Assembly: GCF_008124625.1 (NCBI RefSeq)
Contig: NZ_VNHM01000004.1
Span: 162,112-226,111, forward strand
Origin: Desulfallas thermosapovorans DSM 6562
GTDB taxonomy: Bacteria; Bacillota; Desulfotomaculia; Desulfotomaculales; Desulfallaceae
Reading direction: 5' to 3'
Length of the DNA stretch: 64,000 nt
Shown: one piece after another, positions 9,411 through 18,312 of the stretch
Layout: each line of letters opens with the position of its first letter
Numbering within the stretch: position 1 is the stretch's first letter
Notes under the pieces: model-generated
The model's input: the letters and a program-made list of their open reading frames with translations, nothing else
Database searches by the model: none
What the model was told of the DNA's origin: nothing
Position numbers and translations under genes: made by a program

Positions 9411-11129
9411 GTGATTGTAGTAAAAAAGTGGTTAAGCCGGGTATTTATTATGGTTTTCGTATTGTGCCTGGTTTATCCCGGCATGGCCCGGGCCAACCCG
9501 GATGCCGGCAGTGTGATAATGACACTGGGGCAAACCAAGTACTACGTTGATGAAAAAGCCCACATAATGCCAGTGGCGCCAACTGTTCATGAAGGGGTTA
9601 CGCTGGTGCCCCTGCGGGCAATCTCGGACATTTTCGGATTAAGGGCCACGTGGGAACAATACACGGGAGTTATTAACCTGAAACTGGAAGATGGGCATAC
9701 AATGCGAATTGACACCCGTAACAATAAAGCCTACCATAGCGCTACCCCGGGCGCCTTTGATGTTACCACAATCATACAGGATGGCAACACTCTGGTGCCG
9801 CTGCGATTTTTGGCTCAGAACATGAATTATCAAGTTGACTACAACACAAACAGCAAGGAAATTCGCATCAAAAAACTACCGCCACCCAACCAGCCTCCTG
9901 TGGCCATGTTCAAGCTGTCCCGGGAAACATATGCCCAGGGCGAAACTATAGAATATGAAGACACCAGCTATGACCCCGACGGCGATGAAATTATCGAAAG
10001 AAAGTGGGAAGGCAGGGAAAACGCATATTTCGCGCCGGGAGAATACCAAGTTTCCCTCACGGTAAAGGACAGCCGTGGTGCATGGAGTGAACCGTTTGTC
10101 CGGAATATAAAAATCACCGAAGAAGAGCTCATGGACCAATTGACCTATTACTTGCACAATCCCGTGCTGGGTAAAAACATCGATGTTTCAGGGATACCCG
10201 TGCTGAGCCTCAATACACTGAACCGGGTGGTTACCCAGACCAGAGAGAGCTTCTTACTTAGTGACAATCCCGAGACCTTTAAAAGGGACGGTATATTATA
10301 CAAAGACGAGGTTGTGGGCGACAACCGCATTCTATACCATCACGCCAACGGCACAAACCAGGACAAAAGCGTTTATTTGCTGGCCATTAACAACGGTTCC
10401 GAACCCGCTACGGTTCAGGTGAAGCGGCATGGCGTGGCGGGGCCTGCGGACCCCATGGGCGTAGGCCGTTTGGCCGCCTACAATTTCCTGGGATTTGACC
10501 CCTCCCGGGCGTATACCCTGGAACTGCAGCCGGGGGAAAAAGTTATATTAAACAAGGACGCCAAAAATCCATTAAGGCCCGGCCAGACTGTGCATGGCAT
10601 TTTCGACGTCCATTCGGATAACCCTGTCACCTTTGCAGTTGTTGCGGTGGGAAAACAGGATCCCATAAATGATTATGATGAACTAATTATGCTGCCCCGG
10701 GAGGAAACCCATACCAGAGGCACCTTTCAATTGCCCAGCCGCAACATGACGGTACGCGTAACTGATAACCAACCCTCGAGACTTATCATCGCCGACGGAA
10801 AGGATGATACCTTTCTTTACGGCAAGGACTTAACCAGTGGCCGAAATGTGGTTTATACCAGAAACGTGGGCAACTACGGAGTGGTTTACAGTATTACCAT
10901 TGAGTCCCGGTACAGAGTTGGTTTGTTGCTGAACCCCCGGGGAGGTACCTTTGCCGGGGCCGGCAGTTGGGACGGAGAACCCTTTTATATTCCCGAAAGC
11001 GGTATCATGAAGACCAAGGAAGAAGCTGCCCTGCTGGGTATTATCGAACCAGGGGAGCGCAAAGTGCTGCAATTCATTCCCCCGGGGGGTTCTTATTTAC
11101 CTGTGAATATATTGGTAATTCCCTTTTAA
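9411..11129 (+). CDS. Exported protein with copper-amine-oxidase N-terminal domain and PKD-like domain
   Basis: The 572-residue product has a signal peptide (hydrophobic residues about 11-27, cleavage near ARA-NP). A CuAO-N module follows at about residues 35-150, with the repeated VPLR motifs (LVPLRAISD and LVPLRFLAQ). A PKD-like beta-sandwich at about 160-240 starts NQPPVAMF and has the YDPDGDEI calcium-type loop. The remaining 330 residues are not recognised. CuAO-N modules in clostridia are cell-wall or matrix domains and do not imply amine oxidase activity. The start is GTG 9411 behind GGAGG at about 9399-9403. A possible ECF-type promoter lies upstream, which would tie it to the S-layer regulon. 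Confidence 0.85.
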   Translation: MIVVKKWLSRVFIMVFVLCLVYPGMARANPDAGSVIMTLGQTKYYVDEKAHIMPVAPTVHEGVTLVPLRAISDIFGLRATWEQYTGVINLKLEDGHTMRIDTRNNKAYHSATPGAFDVTTIIQDGNTLVPLRFLAQNMNYQVDYNTNSKEIRIKKLPPPNQPPVAMFKLSRETYAQGETIEYEDTSYDPDGDEIIERKWEGRENAYFAPGEYQVSLTVKDSRGAWSEPFVRNIKITEEELMDQLTYYLHNPVLGKNIDVSGIPVLSLNTLNRVVTQTRESFLLSDNPETFKRDGILYKDEVVGDNRILYHHANGTNQDKSVYLLAINNGSEPATVQVKRHGVAGPADPMGVGRLAAYNFLGFDPSRAYTLELQPGEKVILNKDAKNPLRPGQTVHGIFDVHSDNPVTFAVVAVGKQDPINDYDELIMLPREETHTRGTFQLPSRNMTVRVTDNQPSRLIIADGKDDTFLYGKDLTSGRNVVYTRNVGNYGVVYSITIESRYRVGLLLNPRGGTFAGAGSWDGEPFYIPESGIMKTKEEAALLGIIEPGERKVLQFIPPGGSYLPVNILVIPF

Positions 11130-11175
11130 TTAGTTAATATTGTTAAATATTAATTACTTCAAATAAGAGGTTTTA

Positions 11176-11207
11176 CACTATGTCTGTCGAAAATGACAGA
11201 CATAGTG
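11176..11207. promoter_or_regulatory. 13-bp perfect inverted repeat before the S8 protease gene
   Basis: CACTATGTCTGTC and GACAGACATAGTG form an exact 13-bp stem around the six-base loop GAAAAT. No T-run follows, so it is not a classical terminator. It could end the preceding gene's transcript weakly, protect an mRNA end or bind a regulator. Confidence 0.5.
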
Positions 11208-11277
11208 ATTTATGGCTAAAGTCAACATAATATACTCCTTATGGAGAATTTCCTTGGTGTCTGGAAGGGGGTTTTTA

Positions 11278-14200
11278 GTGAGTTCCAATAGGGTAGTGGT
11301 TTTTCTGGCGTTGTCACTGGTGGCTGTTGTACTAATCATCTGGCCATCCGGTGTGAGCCCGGATTCGGGTGAGGCGGAAAAAACCGGTGGGGTTGTTGAT
11401 GAAACACTGGAACTATACAGCATTCAAATGGGCCGCCCGCTGACAAGCAGTGAAAGGGATGAATTGGCTGAAAAGGTTGACTGGATGGGGCGGCTTGAAG
11501 GTAATGCCATCCTGGTGCGCACTGAACCTGAAAATATAAACAGGTTAAAGGAACTGCCATACGTTAAGGAAATCAATACATACCAGCCCCAGGAGAAGAT
11601 AACTGGAGAATTAAAAAACAACGGTGACAGAGAGGCAGCCGGTGGAACACACCCGCCGGCCGGCGAACAAATAGAATTAATGGTTACCCTGGTCAAAGGG
11701 GAAGATAAACTGGACATAGTTAAACTGGTGGAACAGTCCGGCGGTGCGGTTATAGATGGCGCTGCCACACCAGACGTTTACCTGCGGATAAAACTGCCCG
11801 TTACTAACCTTGAACAATTAACCGCATCCCCACGGGTACTATATGTGGAAGAATATCACCAGCCGGAATTTTTAAATGACCGGGCCGGGGATATCACCGG
11901 GGCCGCGCCGCTGGCAGTACCGGATTTCATTACACCGGGCGGCCTCACGGGTAAAAATTTAATTATCGGGCTGGCCGACAGCGGCCTGGACACCGGTAAA
12001 ATGGGTAATTTACATCCCGATTTAAGCAATGATCCCGGTAAACAACCCCGGGTGTTGATGATCAACTCACTGGCCGGTACCGGTGTCCCCGCCGACAAAA
12101 TCGGTCACGGTACCCACATGGCGGGCACCATTGCCGGCAGCGGCGCGGCTTCCGGTGGTAAATACGCGGGCATAGCACCGGAGGCAAGTATATATTTTCA
12201 GGGTATAGTGGACGCCAACGGCAATATATCACCCCCCCTGGATTTGCAAAGGCTTTTTATGCCCGCCTATGAAGCCGGCGTGCGCATCCATGTTAATGGC
12301 TGGGGGAGAAAAAACAATAGATATACCAGCACCTCGGCCCAAATAGACCGGTTTGTGCGCGGGCAGGTTGACTTTCTGCCCATATTCGGGGCGGGGAATT
12401 TCGGGCCGGATGTCGGTACCCTGACCACCGAGGCCAACAGTAAAAACGCGCTGGTGGTGGGCGCTTCCCGCAGTCCCAGGCCGGCATTTGATAATGACAA
12501 GGGCAACACCTTCCAGGTGGCCGGCTTCTCCAGCAGCGGTCCCGCCGGTGACGGTAGAATCAAGCCTGAACTGGTGGCTCCGGGAACTTCAATTATATCT
12601 GCTTGCTCCAGCCTGGTGGAAAGCAATTGGCCCGGTCAAACCCATTACACCAGAATGCAGGGCACCAGTATGGCCACCGCGGTAACTGGGGGATCGGCCG
12701 CCCTGCTGGCCGAGTATTTACAGCGCCATACCACCGGTATTGAAAAACCATCGGCGGCTCTGTTCAAAGCAGTGCTCATCAACGGTGCCCGTTCCCTGGA
12801 GGGTGATCTCTACAAAACCGGTTTTGGTTTGCTGGACATGACCGGAACAATATTGGCTCTGGAACAAGACCTTTTCTATCTAGTTGATGAGCAAAAGGGC
12901 GTTGCCGAAGGGGAAACGCTGGCTTGGGAATTTGAAGTGACAGACTCCAAGGCACCTTTTAAGGTTACCCTGGCCTGGACAGATCCTCCGGCATCCCCGG
13001 CGGCCAAAACTGCACTGGTTAATAACTTGGATCTGGTGGTAACAGGCCCCGGGGGTAAAAAATACCTGGGTAATGACCGCGACGGTCGCGGGCTGCAGGA
13101 TAACATAAATAACGTTGAGCAGGTGGTCATTGAAAAACCTGCTCCCGGTAAGTATAAAATTGAAGTGTACGGTACCTCCGTGGATACAAATGCCTCTGCG
13201 GTTTTAAACATGGTGAAACAGGATTTTGCCCTGGTATACGGGCAGCCACCCGTGCAAAGCACGGTAACAGGTGTTGCACAGGACAAATTGACCCTGGCTG
13301 ATGGAACTACTGTGGACAGGCCCGAAAATTTAAAAACCATCCTGAACGGAGAAATCGTTTCCGGAGTTGTGCTGCCCGGTGCCGACCTTTACCTGGCCGG
13401 GCCGTCCGTTAACCCGGCGGCGCTGGCAGTCAGCCGGAACCTGCAGGTACCGGGTATCAAGGTGCTCACCTCAGAGGAGGGCACGCTGCTGGTCAGGATT
13501 AATCGACAATACCGGGAAGGTGGGTATTATATTGATGAGCATCCCAAAAACACCATTGAACTCAATGGCATGAAACTATCCGGAGCAACGGGCATACCAC
13601 CCGGTGCTGGTATTGAAGCCTCGGTTAATCCCACCAGCCAAAGGTTATGGCGGGTACAAGCCACAAGCCACGAGCAGGAAGGGATTATTAAAAGCCTCGA
13701 TCTTGATAACCGGGAACTGGAGCTATTAAATAATGACAAGCTGAAGATCGACCCCAATCTCGCCATTATGCTAAATGACACCATTGTTGAAGGTGATCCC
13801 GAGGCACTGCCCTTCGGTGCCCCGGTGTCCAGCGATGTGGAAAATATTGTGCCCGGAATGCCCGTGCGCCTGATAATGGACCAGGACCAAACCGTTTATT
13901 ACATGGCGCTGGATCGCCACATTGTTGTGGGCGGCATTGCAGCGGTGGACGTAAACGGCGGAAAAATTACATTAACTTCCGGTGGGGAATACCAGGTACT
14001 GCCCGGTGTTAAAATGCTCCGGAATAACCGGGAATCATCAATGCAGGCATTGCGACCAGGCGACCTGGTTATGGGCACCGTCAACCCGGGTACCAACCAG
14101 CTGCTGGGCCTTACGGTTTACACCACCTGGGTATACGGGAAAGTGTTTTTTGCAGGCCAGAATACCCTATATATTACCGACAACAACCAGGTGAACCGGG

Positions 14201-15393
14201 AGTATAAATTTACACCCAAAACCCAGGTCTACCGCTGGGGCCTGGCCTCGGACACTTCACTTTTGGCGCCGGGCCAGTGGGTGCGTTTAATTATAGATAC
14301 CGGCACCAACACGCTATTCAGGGTGGATATTGCCGAAACCGGTTTTCAGGGCCAGGAAGTTATTGAGTCCTGGGACCGGCAAAACAGCCGGTTAAGCACC
14401 ACATCCGGCAAGGAGTATATTATCAGCTCCAAAACATCAGTAACCAAAAACGGTTACCCGGTACATGCCGGGGATTTGCGTTCCGGGGAAGAGGTTGCAC
14501 TGGTTTCCCTGCGGGGGCAGAATAACAAGCAGATACTGGTATCGGCAGCGGCCAGCAGCTATGTTGAAAACAGCAATTTGTCCCTGTCCGTTGACTCCAC
14601 CATACCCTTTGAGGAGTTCACCATAATTAAGGGAAAGACGCCGGCCACCAAGCTTACGGCCTGGTATGCCGACGGTAGATCCGAGCCCGTACAGTTGACC
14701 GGCGGGGAATTCTATTACCCGGTATATTACCCCCACGGGGGCGGTGTGCAGCTTGTGGCTGTGGATGAAGCAAGTGGCGCAGTTACGGGAATAAGTGTAA
14801 AACTGCCCAACAACCAGGGTAAGGTCTTTGAAGACCTGGACGGGCACTGGGCCGAGACCGATGTGCTGAGCCTGGTTTCACGGGGATTAATTGCCGGCTA
14901 TGCCGGTGATACTTTCCGGCCCGGGCAACCCATATCAAGGGCCGAGTTTACCGTGATGCTGGCCCGGTTGCTGGGGGGGCAAAACAATACCGTACCCCGG
15001 CAAGGCTTTAAAGATGATGACGATATACCCAGCTGGGCCAGGTCCTCGGTGTACCTGGCCAGTTCCCGGGGACTGATTACAGGTTATGAAGATGACACAT
15101 TCCGCCCCCGGGCACTGCTCACCAGGGCGGAAGCTGCCGTTATGTTTATCCGGTTGGCCCAGGCTTTGAATATGGGCTGGGATGAAACAAAACCCGCTCC
15201 CCAATACAATGATGCGGTCAGCATACCCGATTGGGCGCTAAGCAGTGTGGATAGTGCCGGGCGGGCGGGCCTGCTGACCGGCAGGCCCGGCAACAAGTTT
15301 GAACCGCAGGCAAACATTACCCGGGCAGAAACAGCGGCGGTAATGAACCGGCTGCTAAAATTATTGAACAGACCCGCTGCCCAAGCACAATAG
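11278..15393 (+). CDS. Large secreted S8 (subtilisin-family) protease with three SLH repeats
   Basis: The chosen start is GTG 11278, preceded by GGAAGGGGG at 11264-11272; an ATG at 11212 is also in frame but lacks such a site. The 1371-residue product has an N-terminal hydrophobic export segment and a propeptide-like region. The subtilase domain carries the triad Asp234 (ADSGLD), His277 (GHGTHMAG) and Ser464 (GTSMA). A long region of beta-rich repeats follows (about 700-1150), and then three SLH repeats at the C-terminus with motifs such as GLIAGYAGDTFRPGQPISRAE. SLH repeats bind pyruvylated wall polymer, so the protease is probably held on the cell surface. A role in S-layer processing or peptide scavenging is inference. 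It ends 20 residues after the last SLH repeat. Confidence 0.92.
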   Translation: MSSNRVVVFLALSLVAVVLIIWPSGVSPDSGEAEKTGGVVDETLELYSIQMGRPLTSSERDELAEKVDWMGRLEGNAILVRTEPENINRLKELPYVKEINTYQPQEKITGELKNNGDREAAGGTHPPAGEQIELMVTLVKGEDKLDIVKLVEQSGGAVIDGAATPDVYLRIKLPVTNLEQLTASPRVLYVEEYHQPEFLNDRAGDITGAAPLAVPDFITPGGLTGKNLIIGLADSGLDTGKMGNLHPDLSNDPGKQPRVLMINSLAGTGVPADKIGHGTHMAGTIAGSGAASGGKYAGIAPEASIYFQGIVDANGNISPPLDLQRLFMPAYEAGVRIHVNGWGRKNNRYTSTSAQIDRFVRGQVDFLPIFGAGNFGPDVGTLTTEANSKNALVVGASRSPRPAFDNDKGNTFQVAGFSSSGPAGDGRIKPELVAPGTSIISACSSLVESNWPGQTHYTRMQGTSMATAVTGGSAALLAEYLQRHTTGIEKPSAALFKAVLINGARSLEGDLYKTGFGLLDMTGTILALEQDLFYLVDEQKGVAEGETLAWEFEVTDSKAPFKVTLAWTDPPASPAAKTALVNNLDLVVTGPGGKKYLGNDRDGRGLQDNINNVEQVVIEKPAPGKYKIEVYGTSVDTNASAVLNMVKQDFALVYGQPPVQSTVTGVAQDKLTLADGTTVDRPENLKTILNGEIVSGVVLPGADLYLAGPSVNPAALAVSRNLQVPGIKVLTSEEGTLLVRINRQYREGGYYIDEHPKNTIELNGMKLSGATGIPPGAGIEASVNPTSQRLWRVQATSHEQEGIIKSLDLDNRELELLNNDKLKIDPNLAIMLNDTIVEGDPEALPFGAPVSSDVENIVPGMPVRLIMDQDQTVYYMALDRHIVVGGIAAVDVNGGKITLTSGGEYQVLPGVKMLRNNRESSMQALRPGDLVMGTVNPGTNQLLGLTVYTTWVYGKVFFAGQNTLYITDNNQVNREYKFTPKTQVYRWGLASDTSLLAPGQWVRLIIDTGTNTLFRVDIAETGFQGQEVIESWDRQNSRLSTTSGKEYIISSKTSVTKNGYPVHAGDLRSGEEVALVSLRGQNNKQILVSAAASSYVENSNLSLSVDSTIPFEEFTIIKGKTPATKLTAWYADGRSEPVQLTGGEFYYPVYYPHGGGVQLVAVDEASGAVTGISVKLPNNQGKVFEDLDGHWAETDVLSLVSRGLIAGYAGDTFRPGQPISRAEFTVMLARLLGGQNNTVPRQGFKDDDDIPSWARSSVYLASSRGLITGYEDDTFRPRALLTRAEAAVMFIRLAQALNMGWDETKPAPQYNDAVSIPDWALSSVDSAGRAGLLTGRPGNKFEPQANITRAETAAVMNRLLKLLNRPAAQAQ

Positions 15394-15446
15394 TGTACTT
15401 TCCGGTGGTGCCGGCTCCTATAGGGCAACGCCACCCTTAATTGTTA

Positions 15447-15473
15447 TTGTAGCGAGCGATTATGTGATATAAT
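15447..15473 (+). promoter_or_regulatory. Promoter of hicBA
   Basis: An extended -10 box TGATATAAT (15465-15473) has a weak -35 candidate, TTGTAG, 15 bases upstream. It lies 37 bases before hicB, followed by AGGAGG at about 15496-15501. Confidence 0.5.
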
Positions 15474-15509
15474 TAAAGGCAATAGAACAAATTTTAGGAG
15501 GCTGGAAAG

Positions 15510-15728
15510 ATGGCCATTAGGCGTTTCACTGCTGCCATTGCCAGGGAAGGTAAATGGTATGTGGCCCGGAGCCTTGAAGTGGAGGTAACTTCGCAGGGTG
15601 AGACATTAGAAGAAGCCTTAACTAATCTGAAGGAAGCATTAGAATTATACTTTGAAGATGAGAAAATCCCAGAAAACTTCCAAACACCAATTATTGCACC
15701 CCTTGAGGTAAATATTTGCAATGGCTAA
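15510..15728 (+). CDS. hicB: HicB-family antitoxin
   Basis: The 72-residue protein has the partial RNase-H-like fold of HicB antitoxins: FTAAIAREGKWYVARSLEVEVTSQGETLEEALTNLKEA. HicB neutralises HicA and usually autoregulates the operon. This version is short and lacks an obvious C-terminal DNA-binding domain, so regulation may rely on another factor. It overlaps hicA by eight bases, the antitoxin-first order also seen in many HicBA loci. Confidence 0.9.
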   Translation: MAIRRFTAAIAREGKWYVARSLEVEVTSQGETLEEALTNLKEALELYFEDEKIPENFQTPIIAPLEVNICNG

Positions 15729-15951
15729 GCTACCAGTTCTATCAGGTACTCAAGTTGTTCAATTGCTATCTCAATTCGGCTTTGTTAAAGTGGCTCAGAA
15801 AGGAAGCCATGTAAAATTAAAGGGCGTGCGTAACGGGATGAGTAGAATCGTTATTGTGCCGCTTCATAAAGAATTAGCGACTGGGACTCTGGCTTCAATT
15901 TTGAGACAAGCCAGCCTGAGTATTGAAGAACTTACAGGTGAAGAACAGTAA
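15721..15951 (+). CDS. hicA: HicA-family mRNA interferase toxin
   Basis: HicA is a ribosome-independent mRNA endonuclease with a double-stranded-RNA-binding-like fold. The 76-residue product has the family features LSGTQVVQLLSQFGF, the catalytic-His motif QKGSHVKL, VPLHKELATGTLASILRQA and a short acidic tail. The start ATG lies inside the last codons of hicB, so toxin translation is coupled to antitoxin translation. A bidirectional terminator follows at once. Confidence 0.92.
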   Translation: MAKLPVLSGTQVVQLLSQFGFVKVAQKGSHVKLKGVRNGMSRIVIVPLHKELATGTLASILRQASLSIEELTGEEQ

Positions 15952-15978
15952 AAAAGGGAGCGAATTTCGCTCCCTTTT
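15951..15978. terminator. Bidirectional terminator between hicA and the anti-sigma gene
   Basis: AAAAGGGAGCGAA and TTCGCTCCCTTTT form a near-perfect stem flanked by A-runs and T-runs. It can therefore stop transcription from both convergent operons. It overlaps the stop of hicA and the end of the minus-strand gene. Confidence 0.85.
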
Positions 15979-17122
15979 ATTGCTCTAACCAAATGACAAT
16001 TTTATGCTTGCCAGTATCGCTTTCCCAGTCTTTTAACTGCTGCTTGATTTCGTTCATGCGTTGTTGTGTTTTTTCCTGTTCTCCAGCACTGGCGCCGCTC
16101 CTTAATTGAGCATCCAGCCATTGATACTGTTCCACCAGGTTATTGTACTGGTCGCTGATATCCTTGCTGTTTTTATCCTTAACCTGCAGAGCCCCCAGCC
16201 TTTCCAGACCGGCGATTAATTGGCCGGCGTTACTTTGGTCTACGGTAAGCTCATAGGCCAAATACTTTTCCCCGGCGGTGTTTCGGGATTCCATCAAGCG
16301 CAAGTTTGCATTATGCTGTCCCGCAAGTGAATTTACCTGCTCCCTGACCGTCTCGGGCTCTTCCACCCTGGTTTTAATCAGGGTGCTTTCTATAAGCCTC
16401 TGTTTTTCCGTGCTGAGCAGTGCGACTATCTCAGGATCTTGCTCTGTGCCGGTGGCCGGGTTAGGTGTATTCTGGTTTGCCGGCGGTGTATCGCTGTCCC
16501 CGTTCCCTGTTGACGGATTATCCGGGGTATTCACATCGTGGTCATTTTCACTGTTACTATTTTGAGGGCCGGTATCTTCCCCAACCCGGTCACCGGGGGT
16601 ATTGTTACCGCCGGGAACAGTTTCCGTGTCATTGCCGGGTTCCTGAACCGGTGCGGTGGTTTCGTTATCTCCAGGCTCTGTTTTTTCTATCAGGGCTTTG
16701 TTAATACCGGCCAGCTGGGTTCCCTCGGTCAAGCCTGAGTAGGTGGCCATGGCATAACTCCCGCAGGCAATAAGGACAGTGGCTGCCGCGGCGGCAATGC
16801 CCCGCTTCCAGTTGGCCATTGCGCTCGCCCATCTTCCTACTCTGCCCCTGCTACTATTGTGCCCGCCGCTGGCTGTCAAGCTCTGTGAACCTGCTTCCGG
16901 TTCGGCGATGCGGCTCATCACCGCAGCAGAAAACCCCTCGGGTGCAGGTATTTCCATCGCGCATGCGCGCAATTCTGCCTGAATCTCCTGTAAAATTACC
17001 AGGTCTTCCCGGCAGGCGGTGCATTCGCCCAGGTGCCTTTCCACTGCTTCGGCTTGGGCCTGATCCAATTCGCCGTCAAGCCAGGCCGAAATCATTTCCT
17101 TTATATGATTGTCGCATTGCAT
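15977..17122 (-). CDS. Anti-sigma factor: zinc-finger domain, membrane segment, DUF4349-like extracellular domain
   Basis: The chosen start is the ATG whose first base is 17122, with GGCGG eight bases upstream; a GTG nine bases earlier sits too close to that site. The 381-residue product begins with an anti-sigma zinc finger (His30, Cys34, Cys37 in HLGECTACR). A single membrane segment follows at about residues 108-130, then a low-complexity Asn/Thr/Pro/Glu-rich linker and a C-terminal helical domain resembling DUF4349. It lies directly after the ECF sigma gene, so it very likely holds that sigma factor at the membrane and releases it on an envelope signal. The signal is unknown. Confidence 0.88.
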   Translation of the reverse strand: MQCDNHIKEMISAWLDGELDQAQAEAVERHLGECTACREDLVILQEIQAELRACAMEIPAPEGFSAAVMSRIAEPEAGSQSLTASGGHNSSRGRVGRWASAMANWKRGIAAAAATVLIACGSYAMATYSGLTEGTQLAGINKALIEKTEPGDNETTAPVQEPGNDTETVPGGNNTPGDRVGEDTGPQNSNSENDHDVNTPDNPSTGNGDSDTPPANQNTPNPATGTEQDPEIVALLSTEKQRLIESTLIKTRVEEPETVREQVNSLAGQHNANLRLMESRNTAGEKYLAYELTVDQSNAGQLIAGLERLGALQVKDKNSKDISDQYNNLVEQYQWLDAQLRSGASAGEQEKTQQRMNEIKQQLKDWESDTGKHKIVIWLEQ

Positions 17123-17142
17123 ATATATCACCGCCTGTCAGT

Positions 17143-17745
17143 TCAATGCTTTTTTTTGCCGGGTAATTGTATATCCCTGGCCCAGGCCTCTTTTAAAATC
17201 ATTTTCTTTAAATTCTGCCGCGCCCTGTTAATCCTTGATTTTACCGTACCCAGGGAACAGTTCATAATTTGGGCAATCTCATCATAATTATAGCCATGCA
17301 TTTCCCTTAAAATTAAAACGGTCCTGTGCTCCTCGGATAACCCATTCATTGTCCTTTGAACCAGAGAGCTAAACTCTTTGCGTTCAATGATATCTTCGGG
17401 AGACTCATCATCCGAGGGTACATCAAAGGACACTTCACCGTTATCCGTAGTTATGGTGGCGTCCAGCGACAACTCCGGCCTCCGGCGCCGTTTGGTGTTT
17501 ATCCACAGGTTGACGGTGATGCGGTGTATCCAGGTACCGAAGTCCGCTTCATTCCGAAATCCGGACAGGGAGCGGTAAGCTTTGACAAAAGCCTCCTGGG
17601 CAAGATCCTGGGCGTCGGATTGGCTGTTAGTCAATTGATAACAAAGGGCATAAACTTTGTTTTGGTACATTTTGACCAACTGCTCAAACGCCTCGGTGTG
17701 TCCCTTTTTTGATTTATCCACCAGCAGCTTTACGGTGTTGTCCAA
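17143..17745 (-). CDS. ECF-type RNA polymerase sigma factor (SigW/RpoE-like)
   Basis: The 200-residue product has sigma-70 region 2 (YQNKVYALCYQLTNSQSDAQDLAQEAF) and region 4 (SEEHRTVLILREMHGYNYDEIAQIM...GTVKSRINRARQ). The regions are joined by an acidic linker, as in ECF factors, and regions 1.1 and 3 are absent. The start is TTG 17745, ten bases after AAGGAATG. It is followed by its anti-sigma gene. A consensus RpoE-like promoter lies 39-67 bases upstream, so the gene is probably autoregulated. The same promoter reads the opposite way into the S-layer gene. Confidence 0.95.
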   Translation of the reverse strand: MDNTVKLLVDKSKKGHTEAFEQLVKMYQNKVYALCYQLTNSQSDAQDLAQEAFVKAYRSLSGFRNEADFGTWIHRITVNLWINTKRRRRPELSLDATITTDNGEVSFDVPSDDESPEDIIERKEFSSLVQRTMNGLSEEHRTVLILREMHGYNYDEIAQIMNCSLGTVKSRINRARQNLKKMILKEAWARDIQLPGKKKH

Positions 17746-17783
17746 GTAAAGACATTCCTTCCGTACTTCGCTCCGGTTAATTT

Positions 17784-17812
17784 TTAGACAATTATTCTTA
17801 CCCTAAAGTTCC
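17784..17812 (-). promoter_or_regulatory. ECF-sigma promoter of the sigma/anti-sigma operon
   Basis: Read on the minus strand, GGAACTT (17812-17806), a 16-base spacer and GTCTAA (17789-17784) match the RpoE-type consensus. The predicted RNA start is about 30 bases before the sigma gene's TTG, which indicates autoregulation. Confidence 0.75.
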
Positions 17813-17944
17813 GGATGGGAGCGAAATTTTTTAAAGAATATTGAAAGTCATTTATAGTGATATTACCCTTCCTTAATAGTACTTGAAAAAAGCCATCGTT
17901 TCAAATGGTTAAAATTTAAGCTGCAAAAAAAATTATGGAACCAA

Positions 17945-17973
17945 GGAACTTTTTAAGAAACCACTGTGTCTAA
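17945..17973 (+). promoter_or_regulatory. ECF-sigma promoter of the S-layer gene
   Basis: GGAACTT (17945-17951), a 16-base spacer and GTCTAA (17968-17973) repeat exactly the two boxes and the spacing of the sigma gene's own promoter, on the opposite strand. It reads toward the S-layer gene, whose start is 340 bases away. Confidence 0.7.
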
Positions 17974-18312
17974 TTAATCAGATGGCAAGGAGAGGGCAGC
18001 CAAAATAGTAAAACATAAACTGCGTAACCTTGTCGATACACAACTGCATAAATTTAATCAACAGGCAGGAAAACTGGCGGAGAATGTAGAATATGCTTTT
18101 CCTGTCGGTCTTACCCGTAAATAGGGGGAACAGGAGTTTGCAAAACTCCTGCTCTCACAATACAAAAAGGGTAAGGAAAGCGCCCGGCAGTTAAGTGCCA
18201 CGGCGCACGGACAAACATTGCACCAATCGGGGGAGGGATGTGCAACATTAGATTTTTGTATTTGGTTGATTGAAAAATCGACGAAACAATTATTTTAAGG
18301 AGGGAAACGGTT
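17974..18312 (+). other. Long structured 5' leader of the S-layer mRNA
   Basis: About 335 bases lie between the predicted promoter and the S-layer start codon. Three stem-loops follow one another: CAGGAGTTT/AAACTCCTG (18131-18151), GCGCC..GGCA/TGCC..GGCGC (18180-18206) and TTGCAC/GTGCAA (18218-18245). None is followed by a T-run. The part at about 17974-18123 also keeps an open frame that ends ...AFPVGLTRK but has no ATG, GTG or TTG start; it may be a remnant. The leader ends with AAGGAGG at 18298-18304. No known riboswitch class was recognised. Confidence 0.5.

Noticed and set aside
18130..18250. Possible cyclic di-GMP or other known riboswitch in the S-layer leader
   Set aside because: The stems do not carry the conserved loop sequences of riboswitch classes that I know; kept only as a structured leader.
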